DNA from: DASRRB01 sp036732755
GTDB taxonomy: Bacteria; Planctomycetota; B15-G4; SIAN01
Assembly (NCBI GenBank): GCA_036732755.1
Contig: DAINBU010000003.1
Span: 1-64,000, forward strand
Length of the DNA: 64,000 nt
Direction of reading: 5' to 3'
This document shows positions 24,532 through 33,682 of the stretch, one piece after another. The notes beneath the pieces were generated by a model, which saw only the letters and a program-made list of their open reading frames with translations, was not told the origin of the DNA and ran no database searches. The first letter of the stretch is position 1, and the number at the start of each line of letters is the position of its first letter. The position numbers and the translations under genes were made by a program.

Positions 24532-26823
24532 TCAGTCGGTGCCGCACTCTGCGAGGCGCTTGCGGTAGACCTCGCGTGCGTGGTCGTAGGCCTGCTCGAA
24601 CGCGGGCCGGTCCGAGGACTTGAGGTTGGGCGAGCGGGACTTCGAGCGCCGGCACTGCTCGACCCCGTCCAGGCACCACTGGACGCTGCGGCGCGAGGCG
24701 CGGATGGGTGCGCCGCTCACGATGGCGTAGACGGGGTTCGTGTGGGCGCTGGCGTGGATGCGGCAGGCGATCCAGGAGCTGCGTGCGAGCGGGACCTCGA
24801 AGGCGACGTCGTGCACGGAGCCATCGGCCTCGATCTCGCGGCTCGCGACCGGGGCGCCGTTCACGACGACCTCGACCGCGACCCGTCGCGTATCCGAAAT
24901 GCGCGCGCGCTCGACGGTCCACCACGGCTGCTGGTCGATCGGCCGCGCGCGGATCTCCGCCTGAGGCTCCAGGTCGAGCAACGCGGCCGCGCGCACCGTG
25001 ACGCGTACCGTTTTCGCCGCGGCGAGAGCGAGCTCGCTCCCGACCGGCACGCCCTCGACCGCGAAGTCGAGAAGGTGCGCGCGCCCTTCCGAAACGTAGC
25101 TCCGGCCCGCCTTCACGGACGCGAGCCAGGCGTCGAACTCGAGCGGGCCATCGAGCTTCGCGTAGACGCGCCCCTGCCCGACGCGCTCGCCGGTGATGCA
25201 GGGAAAGTCGGTCTCGCCGGAGAGCTTCGTGCGGAAGCCCGCATTGTTGGCGTGGTACCAGATGCTGAGCTCGAACGGCCACGGCGTGTCCGCTGCCGAG
25301 ATGAAGTCGACTGCATCGTGGGTGACGTCGACGATGTACTCGTTGGCGCCGATGTTGTCGAACGCCGGGACCTGGAAGCTCGGAACGGCGCAGTCCTCGG
25401 TCTCGAGGCCGAAGCCGGAGTGGCTGAAGCCGACGACCGCGCCCTGGCTCTTCCCCCACTGGAGGATCGGCAGGTCGAAGCTCGGCCACTCTTCGATCCG
25501 GGTGGTTCCCGGATAGTCGTCTTCCTCGAGTCCGAGCAGGCAGAGGTGGCCCGCATCGCTGGACGGGAATCCGGAGACCTCGACGTCGTAGCGCATGAGG
25601 TTGCGGGCGGTGGAATGTTCGCTCACGCGGCCCTGGAAGAAGCTCTTCTGGTGGTACCAGCAGGGACCCCAGCTCAGGACGCAGCCGACGTCGAGGTCCT
25701 CGCCGACGATGTGGCGCAGCATGTCGAGCGGTCCGACTCCACGGCTCGGGTCGGTGTAGTGGGCGCAGCCGGCCGCATGGACGTGATGGTCCCCCGAGTA
25801 CCAGCCGCGCGCCGCCGGATCGATCCAGCGCGAGAGCTCGAACGTCGCCGTGGGCGCGACCTCGTCCGGCGTGATCACGACCACCCGCTCGATCGGAACG
25901 CAGGTCGGCCCGCGCCGGCACTGCACCGAGTAGGCGCCGGCCGGCAGCCGGATCGACTCGCCATCGGCGCGGTAGACCTGATCGTGGAAGAAGAAGTCGG
26001 GGGCGAGCCGCTTCGACGGAAGGGGGTAGACGCGCTGCCGGGCGTCACGAAAGACGAAGCTCGCCGTCGTCGGCGCGCCGGACTCGTCGCGGACGTGCAG
26101 CGTGAGATCGATGCTGCGCTCGGCCTCGAAGAGGATGGCGACCTGGCTGCGGAAGCCGAGATCCGCCGTGCCCGGCCCGACGTGGCATCCGACCACCGCC
26201 TCGCGTCGGCCGGCGTCCCGGCTGTAGACCTGCAGGATCCGGTACTCGAGCTCGAGCCCCGACAGCTCCTTCGTCAGCGGCGGCTCGTCGTGGCATGAGA
26301 GGTCGCACCAGCGGTCGCGCACGTCCGCTGCCGTCAGCTTCACGGCGGGAGCGGCGCCATCCTCCTGGCGGTAGACGGCCTGCGCACTGGGGCTCTCGAT
26401 CCGCAGCGGCGCCGTGACGCCGGCCTCGTTCTTCACCTTCACCAGGAACGCGCGCCATCCCTGCTCGAGCAGATGCGGCGCCGCCGGCCCACGCACGACC
26501 TTCACCCGGCTCTCCGGATTGATCGTCACACCGAGCAGACAGCACCGGTCGAGACACCGTTGGATCGCGGCGACCGCTTGCGTCTCCTCGCCGCCCCGGA
26601 GCAGCGCTTCGAGCTCGGCGCGCTCTGCGGCCGACGACAGCGGTTGTCCGATCTCGTCGAGCGCGCGCAGGAGACGGCCCACCTGTGCGGCGAGCGGCTG
26701 GATCTCGACCTCCTGCACTTGTGGCCATTCCGGCGGCCACTCCTGCGCGGGCTCGGCGAGGGCGACGGCCGGCAGGTACAGGAGCGGGAGGATGTGCACG
26801 AGCATGCAGGAGGCTTTCGACAT
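24532..26823 (-). CDS. Secreted CehA/McbA-family metallohydrolase
   Basis: The predicted protein has 763 residues with a signal peptide (MLVHILPLLYLPAVALAEPA). The middle holds a beta-sandwich region. A PHP-like metal-binding segment GWYSGDHHVHAAGC follows, with further His and Asp residues typical of CehA/McbA proteins (GPLDMLRHIVGEDLDVG). This family includes carbaryl and other ester hydrolases, but most planctomycete members have no known substrate. It lies between an S9 peptidase gene (18 bases upstream) and the iorA-like gene (23 bases downstream) on the same strand, so it is probably part of one transcript. Confidence 0.82.
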   Translation of the reverse strand: MSKASCMLVHILPLLYLPAVALAEPAQEWPPEWPQVQEVEIQPLAAQVGRLLRALDEIGQPLSSAAERAELEALLRGGEETQAVAAIQRCLDRCCLLGVTINPESRVKVVRGPAAPHLLEQGWRAFLVKVKNEAGVTAPLRIESPSAQAVYRQEDGAAPAVKLTAADVRDRWCDLSCHDEPPLTKELSGLELEYRILQVYSRDAGRREAVVGCHVGPGTADLGFRSQVAILFEAERSIDLTLHVRDESGAPTTASFVFRDARQRVYPLPSKRLAPDFFFHDQVYRADGESIRLPAGAYSVQCRRGPTCVPIERVVVITPDEVAPTATFELSRWIDPAARGWYSGDHHVHAAGCAHYTDPSRGVGPLDMLRHIVGEDLDVGCVLSWGPCWYHQKSFFQGRVSEHSTARNLMRYDVEVSGFPSSDAGHLCLLGLEEDDYPGTTRIEEWPSFDLPILQWGKSQGAVVGFSHSGFGLETEDCAVPSFQVPAFDNIGANEYIVDVTHDAVDFISAADTPWPFELSIWYHANNAGFRTKLSGETDFPCITGERVGQGRVYAKLDGPLEFDAWLASVKAGRSYVSEGRAHLLDFAVEGVPVGSELALAAAKTVRVTVRAAALLDLEPQAEIRARPIDQQPWWTVERARISDTRRVAVEVVVNGAPVASREIEADGSVHDVAFEVPLARSSWIACRIHASAHTNPVYAIVSGAPIRASRRSVQWCLDGVEQCRRSKSRSPNLKSSDRPAFEQAYDHAREVYRKRLAECGTD

Positions 26824-26841
26824 GAGGCGCCGCGCGCCCGC

Positions 26842-29280
26842 TCAGTTTCCCGCCGAAGCCGCCGGCGCGACCACCTTCAGATGGCGGTCGAACCACTCGA
26901 TCATCTCGGCCAGCACGTGCAGCGTGGACTCGCGCGCCTGGTAGCCGTGGGCCTCGTGCGGGAGCAGGACGAGCCGCGCGGTGCCGCCCGCGCCTTTGAC
27001 CGCCTGGTACAGCCGCTCCGACTGGATCGGGAAGGTGCCCTGGTTGTTGTCGAGCTCGCCGTGGATCAGGAGCAGCGGCTCGTTGATCTTGGTGGCGTGG
27101 GTGAACGGGGAGAGTCGCATGTAGACGTCGGGCGCCTCCCAGAAGGTGCGCCGCTCGTTCTGGAACCCGAACGGGGTGAGCGAGCGGTTGTAGGCGCCGC
27201 TGCGCGCGACGCCGGCGCGGAACAGGTCGCAGTGGGCGAGCAGGTTCGCCGTCATGAAGGCGCCATAGCTGTGTCCGCCGACTCCGACGCGCGCGCGATC
27301 GCCCGCGCCGAGCGCGTCGGCGTGGTCGATCGCCGCCTGCGCGCTCGCGACGATCTGCTCGACGAAGGTGTCGTTCGCCGTCTCGGGGTCGCCCACGACC
27401 GGCATCGTGGCGCCGTCCATCACGACGTAGCCGCACAAGAGCAGGAAGAGGTGCGACGTCCCGCGCAGCATCGTGAACTGCCACGGCGATCCGCTCACCT
27501 GACCGGCGGTCGCGGCGTCGTTGAATTCCTGCGGATACGCCCAGACGACGAGCGGGCGGCGCTGGCCTTCGACGAAGCCCGGCGGCAGGTGGAGCGTCGC
27601 CGAAAGGGCGACGCCGTCCTTGCGCGCGTAGGTCACCAGCCGCTTCTCGATCGAGCGCAGCTGCGGCGCCGGGTCGGGGAAGCGGGTCACGGCGCGCCGC
27701 GTGCCCGCGGACGGGCCGGCGAGCTCGCGCACGTGCCAGTTCGGCGGATCACGCGGGGACTCGTGGCGCGTGAGGATGCGCGATCCGTCGGGAGCGAGCC
27801 ACGTGGCCACGCTCTCGAGGCACTCGCCCTCGCACTCCCACAGACGGCGGCTCGCGAAGTCGGCGAGGCCGAGCCGCGCGAGGAACGGGCGATCGCCGGT
27901 GCGAGTGGCGCCGTTCCCCGCGAGCAGCAGCGCGCCGTCGTGGGTGAGGATCACGCTGCGTCCGGCCGCGTTGAGCGTCGTCAAAGGGGCGCCGGGGTCG
28001 CCGTAGCGGTCCTGGACGCTGCGGTCCCACAGCAGGCGCGGCGCGGGCGCCGCCTTCGAGACGTCGACGATCCACGCGCGCATCCAGCGGCGGTCGCGGT
28101 CGAATTCGCGCACGAGGGCGACGTCTCCGCGATCGAGCCACTGCGCGCCGGTGAAGCGGTGCTCGGTACGCAGGATCTCGCGCGGCTCGCCTCCCGGCGC
28201 GGCCGGATCGAGCTCCATCCAACGGTCGCGCCGCTCGACCTTGCGCTTCGGATCGCCGCCGTCGAGCGCCTCGGCCCACGTGAGCGTCGCCGGCCGGTCG
28301 GGCCGCCAGCCGATCGCGCGCGGCCCGGTCTTCACGCCCTCGATCGGCACGTTGTCGAGCAGCGGGTGGCGCTCGATCTCGCGCACGAGGCGGCCGTCGA
28401 GCGTCCAGACCTCGGTGATCGCCGGGAACGAGCCCGCCGGGAAGAGCCAGGACCACGGCTTCACCCGCCGCGTGACGAGCAGGAGCTCTCCGGACGGCGC
28501 CGGCTCGACGTCGTCGAAGAGCGCCGGCGCGCCGATCGTGCGCGTCGCGCCGGCTTCGAGGTCGACGAGCACGAGCTCACTGGTGAAGAAATGGTCGAAC
28601 AGCGCCTCGTCGTGGGCGTCCCGAAGGAGATCCTGGTAGGTGCGCACCGGTCCGGCGTCGGCGCTCGACTCCTGGATCGCGGGCCCCGCCGGCACCGCCG
28701 GCCGCTCCGGCATCGCGCCGCGCTTCTCGGGAACGAGCTCGCACAGGAGCGCGCGCCCGCCCGGCATCCACTGGAACGGCCGGCCGGTGCCGTTCACGCG
28801 GCGCGGCGTCACGGCGCGCGCCGTGCCCTCCCGCGCGTCGCCGACCCACACCTCGATGCCGTCGCCATGCGTCAGCGTGAACGCGAAGCGCCTTCCGTCC
28901 TGCGCCCACGACGGCATCCCGACGTCGACGTCGGGCGGGAGCTCGACGCGCTTCTCCTTCCCGTCGTCGATCTGCATCAGCGAGAGGCCGACGATGCGGC
29001 GCGGCCCGTGCCGGCCATTCGTGCCGGGATCGATCCGGCTCCCCGCGAGCCGCAACATCGGCCGCGCCAGGTCGGCGAGCGGAGGCAGGCCGGTCAGATG
29101 CGAGAGCAGCAGGCGCTGCTTCGTCGGGTCGACGCTGACCATCGGCGCCGGCGGCGCATCGAGGATCCGCACGATCTCCGGCGGCGGCGACTTCCAGCGC
29201 TCCTGCGCGACCGCCACGCCCCCGACCGTCAGGAGCGCCCCCGCCGCAACCACCGCTGCCCGGATTCGCGTCGAGAACAT
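26842..29280 (-). CDS. Secreted S9-family (prolyl-oligopeptidase-type) peptidase
   Basis: The predicted protein has 812 residues. A signal peptide (RAAVVAAGALLTVGGVAVAQ) precedes an N-terminal propeller-like region and a C-terminal alpha/beta-hydrolase domain. The catalytic serine lies in GVGGHSYGAFMT (about Ser671), the aspartate in GELDNNQGT and the histidine in LLPHEAHGY. This arrangement fits the S9D glutamyl-endopeptidase-like group. GGAGG precedes the ATG at 29280. It heads the run of minus-strand genes down to 21936. Confidence 0.9.
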   Translation of the reverse strand: MFSTRIRAAVVAAGALLTVGGVAVAQERWKSPPPEIVRILDAPPAPMVSVDPTKQRLLLSHLTGLPPLADLARPMLRLAGSRIDPGTNGRHGPRRIVGLSLMQIDDGKEKRVELPPDVDVGMPSWAQDGRRFAFTLTHGDGIEVWVGDAREGTARAVTPRRVNGTGRPFQWMPGGRALLCELVPEKRGAMPERPAVPAGPAIQESSADAGPVRTYQDLLRDAHDEALFDHFFTSELVLVDLEAGATRTIGAPALFDDVEPAPSGELLLVTRRVKPWSWLFPAGSFPAITEVWTLDGRLVREIERHPLLDNVPIEGVKTGPRAIGWRPDRPATLTWAEALDGGDPKRKVERRDRWMELDPAAPGGEPREILRTEHRFTGAQWLDRGDVALVREFDRDRRWMRAWIVDVSKAAPAPRLLWDRSVQDRYGDPGAPLTTLNAAGRSVILTHDGALLLAGNGATRTGDRPFLARLGLADFASRRLWECEGECLESVATWLAPDGSRILTRHESPRDPPNWHVRELAGPSAGTRRAVTRFPDPAPQLRSIEKRLVTYARKDGVALSATLHLPPGFVEGQRRPLVVWAYPQEFNDAATAGQVSGSPWQFTMLRGTSHLFLLLCGYVVMDGATMPVVGDPETANDTFVEQIVASAQAAIDHADALGAGDRARVGVGGHSYGAFMTANLLAHCDLFRAGVARSGAYNRSLTPFGFQNERRTFWEAPDVYMRLSPFTHATKINEPLLLIHGELDNNQGTFPIQSERLYQAVKGAGGTARLVLLPHEAHGYQARESTLHVLAEMIEWFDRHLKVVAPAASAGN

Positions 29281-29388
29281 GGAGGTCCTCCGTCGCCCGG
29301 CACCATCGTCGCGCGCCCTCTCGGGGCGGCGGCGCAATGTATCGCCCTCGCCCCGGGACCGCGATGCGTCGACCCTTCCGAGCACCAT

Positions 29389-30291
29389 TCAGCGCTCGCT
29401 GAGCTCGCGCGCGCGCGCCGCGAGCAACTGCGTCAGGGTGCGCAGCTCCGGCGCTTCCTCGCCGCGTGGCGACACCAGCATCAGCTCGACGGCCGGTGTC
29501 GGGCTCTGCAGCGATATGAACACGCAGCCGGCGTGCGGCAGCTTCTCGGAGTGGCGCGGCGCGATCGCGACGCCGTCGCCGGCGGCGACCGCCCCGAGCA
29601 TCGCGTTCAGCGAGTCGGTCTCGGCCACGATGCGCGGCTCGAAGCCCGCCGCTGCGCAGGCCGCGCGCAGGAACTCGCGGCGCCCGGGGAACGCGTGGTC
29701 GGACAGGGACACCCAGTCCTCTTCGCGCAGCGCCGCGAGCGGCAGCGAATGCGCGCCGGCGTGGGGGTGCGCATCGGACAGCACGGCGGCGAAGCGATGC
29801 CGGCTGAGGGGCTTCACGACGAAGCGCTCGCGATGCTCGGGCTCGAGGTTGGCGAGCAGAGCCGCATGGAGGTCGTGCGCGGCGAGTCGCTCGAGCTGCG
29901 CCCGCGGCGGCAAGTCGAACAGGCTCACGGTGATGCCGCGGTGCTTTCTCTTCAGCTCGCGCACGACCGGCGCCACCAGATCGTCGAGGAACGACGCGAG
30001 GAAGCCGAGGCGCAGCGTGCGCTTCGCGTTGCCGAAGCTCTCGCGCAGCCGCTGCTTGCAGGTCGCTGCGTCGCACAGCAGTTGCCGCGCACGCGGCAGG
30101 AACCAGCGGCCCGCCTCGGTGAGGTGGATGCGCTGCTTCCGTCGCTCGAACAGGTCGACGCCGAGACGCGTCTCGAGCAGGGCGATCTGCCGGCTCAACG
30201 CCGGCTGGGTCACGTGCTCGCGGGCGGCGGCCGCGGTGACGCTGCCGGTCTCGGCCGCGGCGACGAAATAGCGGAGTTGATGGAATTCCAT
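29389..30291 (-). CDS. LysR-family transcriptional regulator
   Basis: The predicted protein has 300 residues, the normal LysR length. The N-terminal winged helix-turn-helix is clear: MEFHQLRYFVAAAETGSV, then AAAREHVTQPALSRQIALLE and LGVDLFERRK. The rest is the periplasmic-binding-protein-like effector domain. LysR proteins bind upstream of divergent targets and respond to a small-molecule co-inducer. Here the divergent neighbour is a pirin gene, and a large inverted repeat lies in the gap. The ATG has no obvious Shine-Dalgarno sequence. Confidence 0.93.
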   Translation of the reverse strand: MEFHQLRYFVAAAETGSVTAAAAREHVTQPALSRQIALLETRLGVDLFERRKQRIHLTEAGRWFLPRARQLLCDAATCKQRLRESFGNAKRTLRLGFLASFLDDLVAPVVRELKRKHRGITVSLFDLPPRAQLERLAAHDLHAALLANLEPEHRERFVVKPLSRHRFAAVLSDAHPHAGAHSLPLAALREEDWVSLSDHAFPGRREFLRAACAAAGFEPRIVAETDSLNAMLGAVAAGDGVAIAPRHSEKLPHAGCVFISLQSPTPAVELMLVSPRGEEAPELRTLTQLLAARARELSER

Positions 30292-30303
30292 GGGCGCGTG
30301 CCG

Positions 30304-30360
30304 GGGAGCCTCTCCGACGGGTGGGCGCTGCGACGCGGTGAACTCCCGTCGGAGGCTCCC
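30304..30360. promoter_or_regulatory. Large inverted repeat between LysR gene and pirin gene
   Basis: The left arm GGGAGCCTCTCCGACGGG (30304-30321) and the right arm CCCGTCGGAGGCTCCC (30345-30360) are complementary except for a two-base insertion in the left arm, with a 23-base centre. It lies directly in front of the LysR start and upstream of the pirin start. It could be the LysR binding site, or an RNA hairpin in the pirin leader. Inner T-N11-A motifs were not resolved. Confidence 0.6.
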
Positions 30361-30540
30361 AGGTCATAACTGATCGGCATGACCTACGGAACGACTCGGC
30401 ATTGGCGCGACGCGGCAGAGCGAGCGATCCATACGGCCATGAAACGACGCACCTTCCTCGCCTGGGCGATCGGCTGGTTGGCCGGCGCGCGCCTCGCCAA
30501 GGTGGCGGGTGGCAGCACCGGCCCGCAAGGAGAACTCCCG

Positions 30541-31257
30541 ATGAGCTTCACGATCCGCCGCGCCGACGACCGCGGCCACGCCGACCACGGCTGGCTCGAC
30601 AGCCGGCACACGTTCAGCTTCGCGGACTACTACGACCCCGAGCACATGGGCTTTCGGGCCCTGCGCGTGATCAACCAGGATCGCGTGCGCGCGGGCCAGG
30701 GCTTCCCGACGCACCCGCACCGCGACATGGAGATCTTCAGCTACGTGCTCGAGGGCGCTTTGCAGCACAAGGACAGCATGGGCAACGGCCGCACGCTGAA
30801 GCCGGGCGAGATCCAGCTGATGAGCGCAGGCACCGGCATCACGCACAGCGAGTTCAATCCGAGCCGCACCGACGGCCTGCGCTTCCTGCAGATCTGGATC
30901 ATGCCGGACCAACGCGGCCTGCGGCCGAGCTACACGGAATGGAAGCCGACGCCGGCGCAGGCGGAGCAGGCCGACGTCGTGGTGATCTCCCCCGACGGCC
31001 GCGACGGCAGCGCGAGCATCCACCAGGACGTGATCGTGCGCCGGCTGCGGCTGCCCGCGGGCTCGTCGACGCAGCACACGATCGCCGCGGGGCGCGGCGT
31101 GTGGCTGCAAGCGATCACCGGCGAGCTGCAGGTCGGCAAGCACCGGCTGCAGCCCGGCGACGGCCTGCACGGTGACGACGCCGGTGCGTTCACGATCACC
31201 GCGAGCCAGAACGCCGAAGCGCTGCTGTTCGACCTCGGCCCGTTCCCGGTCCGCTAG
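30541..31257 (+). CDS. Pirin-family protein (YhhW-like cupin)
   Basis: The predicted protein has 238 residues from ATG 30541, which is preceded by AAGGAGA and matches the usual pirin start (MSFTIRRADDRGHADHGWL). The metal-site histidines are in THPHRDMEI and GTGITHSEFN, as in YhhW quercetinase-like pirins. The frame stays open upstream and includes MKRRTFLAWAIGWLAGARLA from ATG 30439, which resembles a twin-arginine signal peptide; use of that start would give a 272-residue exported form. The gene is divergent from a LysR regulator, a common arrangement for pirins. Confidence 0.9.
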   Translation: MSFTIRRADDRGHADHGWLDSRHTFSFADYYDPEHMGFRALRVINQDRVRAGQGFPTHPHRDMEIFSYVLEGALQHKDSMGNGRTLKPGEIQLMSAGTGITHSEFNPSRTDGLRFLQIWIMPDQRGLRPSYTEWKPTPAQAEQADVVVISPDGRDGSASIHQDVIVRRLRLPAGSSTQHTIAAGRGVWLQAITGELQVGKHRLQPGDGLHGDDAGAFTITASQNAEALLFDLGPFPVR

Positions 31258-31275
31258 CGAAGCTTCACGCTTCGC
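31257..31275. terminator. Hairpin between convergent pirin and PmoA-like genes
   Basis: GCGAAGC-TTCAC-GCTTCGC forms a perfect 7-bp stem with a 5-base loop, overlapping the last base of the pirin stop and lying 12 bases from the stop of the convergent gene. No T-run follows on either strand, so it may be a weak bidirectional terminator or an RNA-stabilising hairpin. Confidence 0.45.
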
Positions 31276-31286
31276 GGATCCACGCC

Positions 31287-32657
31287 CTACCTCGTCGCCG
31301 CGTACTCCTTCCAAGTCGCCTCGACGTAGTCGCGCTTGAAGTCGCCGAGGTACACGACGAGGCGCAATCGCGCGATCATCGTCTTGCCGATGTCGACGGT
31401 GATGGGGCCGCCGCGCGCGGCCGCCATCCCGAAGCCGCACTGGTCGTCGACGCGATAGTAGGACGGGAAGCCTGGATTCTGCGGATGATCGAGCAGCGCG
31501 ATGTGGCCCCACTTCCCGTCCTTGCGGCCCGGGATCGGGACGGAGACGTCGACCCAGCGCGCGCGCTGCCCCTCGCACGCGGCATCTTGGTGCCCCTCGC
31601 TGTCCAGCGCGCGGCCGCCGGTCTCGGGCGTCCACGGCATGCGGATGAAGAGGCCGCCGTAGTCGCTCTGCTCGATCACGAGCTTCTCCTGCGCGCGCGC
31701 CGACCAGCGCACGTCGAGCAGGTAGGAGTCGCCCTCGTCGGTGAGCTCCCAGCGCTGCGTCTCGGTCAGCACCGGGCCGTGGTCGCCGATCCAGTCGTCG
31801 GAGACGGTCCAGCGCAGCTTCGAGCCGCCGCGCGCCGACGGGCTCCAGGCGCCGTCGCGCCAGTTGTCGATGCGATGGAAGGCGCCTTCGCGCGTGCGGT
31901 GGAACCAGCTCTTGCCGTTGACCTGCGCCAGGCCGACGAAGACGCCGGTCTGGTGGTGGTGGTGGTCGGGCGAGAACTCCGTCAGTTCGCCGTCGAGGTC
32001 GGGCGCCATGAGCGGGTGGAGGCAGGGGCGCGCGCCGTCCTCGCTCCGTTGGACCAGCAGCGGCGTCTGGGTCCCGATGCGGTACATCGCGACCGAGTCG
32101 CCGCGGTCCTCGACCTCGAAGCCGGTCGCTTCGAGGCGCACGCGCGCGGCGGGATCGGTGGCCACGTCGAGCCCGTCGCCGCGGCGCACGACGTGGACGA
32201 CGAGCGGGCCGAGGCCGGGGCGGCGCTTTCCGGCGCCGAAGAGGTACTCGGCGACGTCCGGCGTGCGCGCGATCTCGGGCAGGGCGGGCGACGCCGCGGC
32301 GGACGCCTCCTCGACGAAGCCTTCCGGCCCGCCGCCGTTGCGCGCGCAGTAATCGTCGAAGACGGGCCCCGACGTGGCGAAGCGCAGCCGCAGGAGCTTG
32401 CCGTCGAGCGGCGGCGCCGGCCGCGTCGCGCTCCAGGTGCCCGCCAGGATCCCGTGGTAGAGCGGCGTCGGCGGCCCGGCGCCCTCGAGCAGGAAGCCGG
32501 TCACGCAGACCGGGACGCCGGCGTAGTTCACGATCGTGAGGCCGTCGCCGAGGTGGACCGTCGCGCCGGGCGTCCCCACCTCGCCGTTCGCGCTGCCGTC
32601 CGAGTGGCAGCCCGCCAGCGCCAGCGTCAGTGCAGCGACCAGGAGCGTCGCCCGCAT
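31287..32657 (-). CDS. PmoA-like (DUF6807) lipoprotein
   Basis: The predicted protein has 456 residues. The lipoprotein signal LLVAALTLALAGC places the acyl-cysteine near residue 17. The sequence DHHHHQTGVFVGLAQVNGKSWFHRT, the later GGLFIRMPW and WGHIALLDHPQNPGFPSYYRV match the 'methane oxygenase PmoA-like' family of planctomycetes and verrucomicrobia. Members are secreted beta-sandwich proteins found near sugar-degradation genes and have no proven methane role. The start overlaps the TIM-barrel gene stop (ATGA), so the two are coupled. Confidence 0.85.
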   Translation of the reverse strand: MRATLLVAALTLALAGCHSDGSANGEVGTPGATVHLGDGLTIVNYAGVPVCVTGFLLEGAGPPTPLYHGILAGTWSATRPAPPLDGKLLRLRFATSGPVFDDYCARNGGGPEGFVEEASAAASPALPEIARTPDVAEYLFGAGKRRPGLGPLVVHVVRRGDGLDVATDPAARVRLEATGFEVEDRGDSVAMYRIGTQTPLLVQRSEDGARPCLHPLMAPDLDGELTEFSPDHHHHQTGVFVGLAQVNGKSWFHRTREGAFHRIDNWRDGAWSPSARGGSKLRWTVSDDWIGDHGPVLTETQRWELTDEGDSYLLDVRWSARAQEKLVIEQSDYGGLFIRMPWTPETGGRALDSEGHQDAACEGQRARWVDVSVPIPGRKDGKWGHIALLDHPQNPGFPSYYRVDDQCGFGMAAARGGPITVDIGKTMIARLRLVVYLGDFKRDYVEATWKEYAATR

Positions 32658-33508
32658 CACCGCTTCCCTCCGAGCTCGAGTGCCACGAAGTCGCGGATCT
32701 GCTGCGTCATCGCGATCTCCGTCGGGAGGCGCTCCATCGAGCTCGCACCGTAGAAGCCGTCGATCCCCTTCACGCGCGTGAAGACGTACTTCGCGTCGTC
32801 GGGCGTCGCGAGCGGCCCGCCGTGGCAGAGCACGAGGACGTCCTTGCGGATCTTGCGCGCCACGTCGACCATCCGTCGGATCCTCTCCACGCATTCGTCG
32901 AGCGGCGTCGCGGTCGAGACGCCGATCGTCCCGCCGGTCGTGCAGCCCATGTGGGCGACCAGGATGTCGGCGCCCGCGTCGGTCATCCACCTCGTCTCCT
33001 GCTCGTCGAAGACGTAAGGCGTCGTGAGCAGGTCCATCTCGTGCGCGAGCGCGACGACCTCGACCTCCTGCTTGTAGGAGATGCCGGTCTCCTCGAGGTT
33101 CTGGCGCAGCTTGCCGTCGACGAGGCCGACGGTCGGGAAGTTCTGGATGCCGGCGAAGCCGAGCTCCTTCAATTCGGAGAGGAACTGCTTCGGCAGCATG
33201 AAGGGGTCGGTGCCGCAGACGCCGGCCAGCACCGGCGTGTTCTTCACGACCGGCAGCACCTCGTACGCCATCTCCTTCACGATCTGGTTGGCGTTGCCGT
33301 ACGGCATCAGCCCCGACAGCGAGCCGCGCCCCGCCATGCGGTAGCGGCCCGAGTTGTAGATCACGATCAGGTCGATGCCGCCGGCCTCTTCGCACTTGGC
33401 CGACAGCCCCGTCCCGGCGCCGCCCCCGATGATCGGCTGCCCCTTGGCGACCTTCGCCCGCAGCCGCGCGAGGATCTTCGCGCGCGAGTTCGAGGCGGGT
33501 GGGGGCAT
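32657..33508 (-). CDS. Phosphoenolpyruvate-hydrolase-type TIM-barrel protein
   Basis: The predicted protein has 283 residues. GQPIIGGGAGTGLSAKCEEAGGIDLIVIYNSGRYRM, the ILVAHMGCTTGGTIG loop and VLCHGGPLATPDDA match the TIM-barrel family often annotated as phosphoenolpyruvate hydrolase or TIM_br_sig_trns. In plants and fungi this domain is fused behind a Tm-1-like domain; here the Tm-1-like gene is on the same strand 1.7 kb upstream, separated by an oppositely oriented gene. Its exact reaction is not settled. It overlaps the PmoA-like gene downstream. Confidence 0.9.
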   Translation of the reverse strand: MPPPASNSRAKILARLRAKVAKGQPIIGGGAGTGLSAKCEEAGGIDLIVIYNSGRYRMAGRGSLSGLMPYGNANQIVKEMAYEVLPVVKNTPVLAGVCGTDPFMLPKQFLSELKELGFAGIQNFPTVGLVDGKLRQNLEETGISYKQEVEVVALAHEMDLLTTPYVFDEQETRWMTDAGADILVAHMGCTTGGTIGVSTATPLDECVERIRRMVDVARKIRKDVLVLCHGGPLATPDDAKYVFTRVKGIDGFYGASSMERLPTEIAMTQQIRDFVALELGGKR

Positions 33509-33682
33509 GCGCTGGGCTCCGGGGCGAGGGACGAAGAGGGTAGGTGTGGCGCGGCCGGCGAGCGGGGCAAGATGCGCCGGGCGCGCGTCCCGTACAAGGT
33601 CTAACCTCGCGGCCCATGCGCCCCACGCACCCTGATGGCGCCCGCCAGAATGGGATGCCCGTCGCTTCATCGGGAGAGGGAC

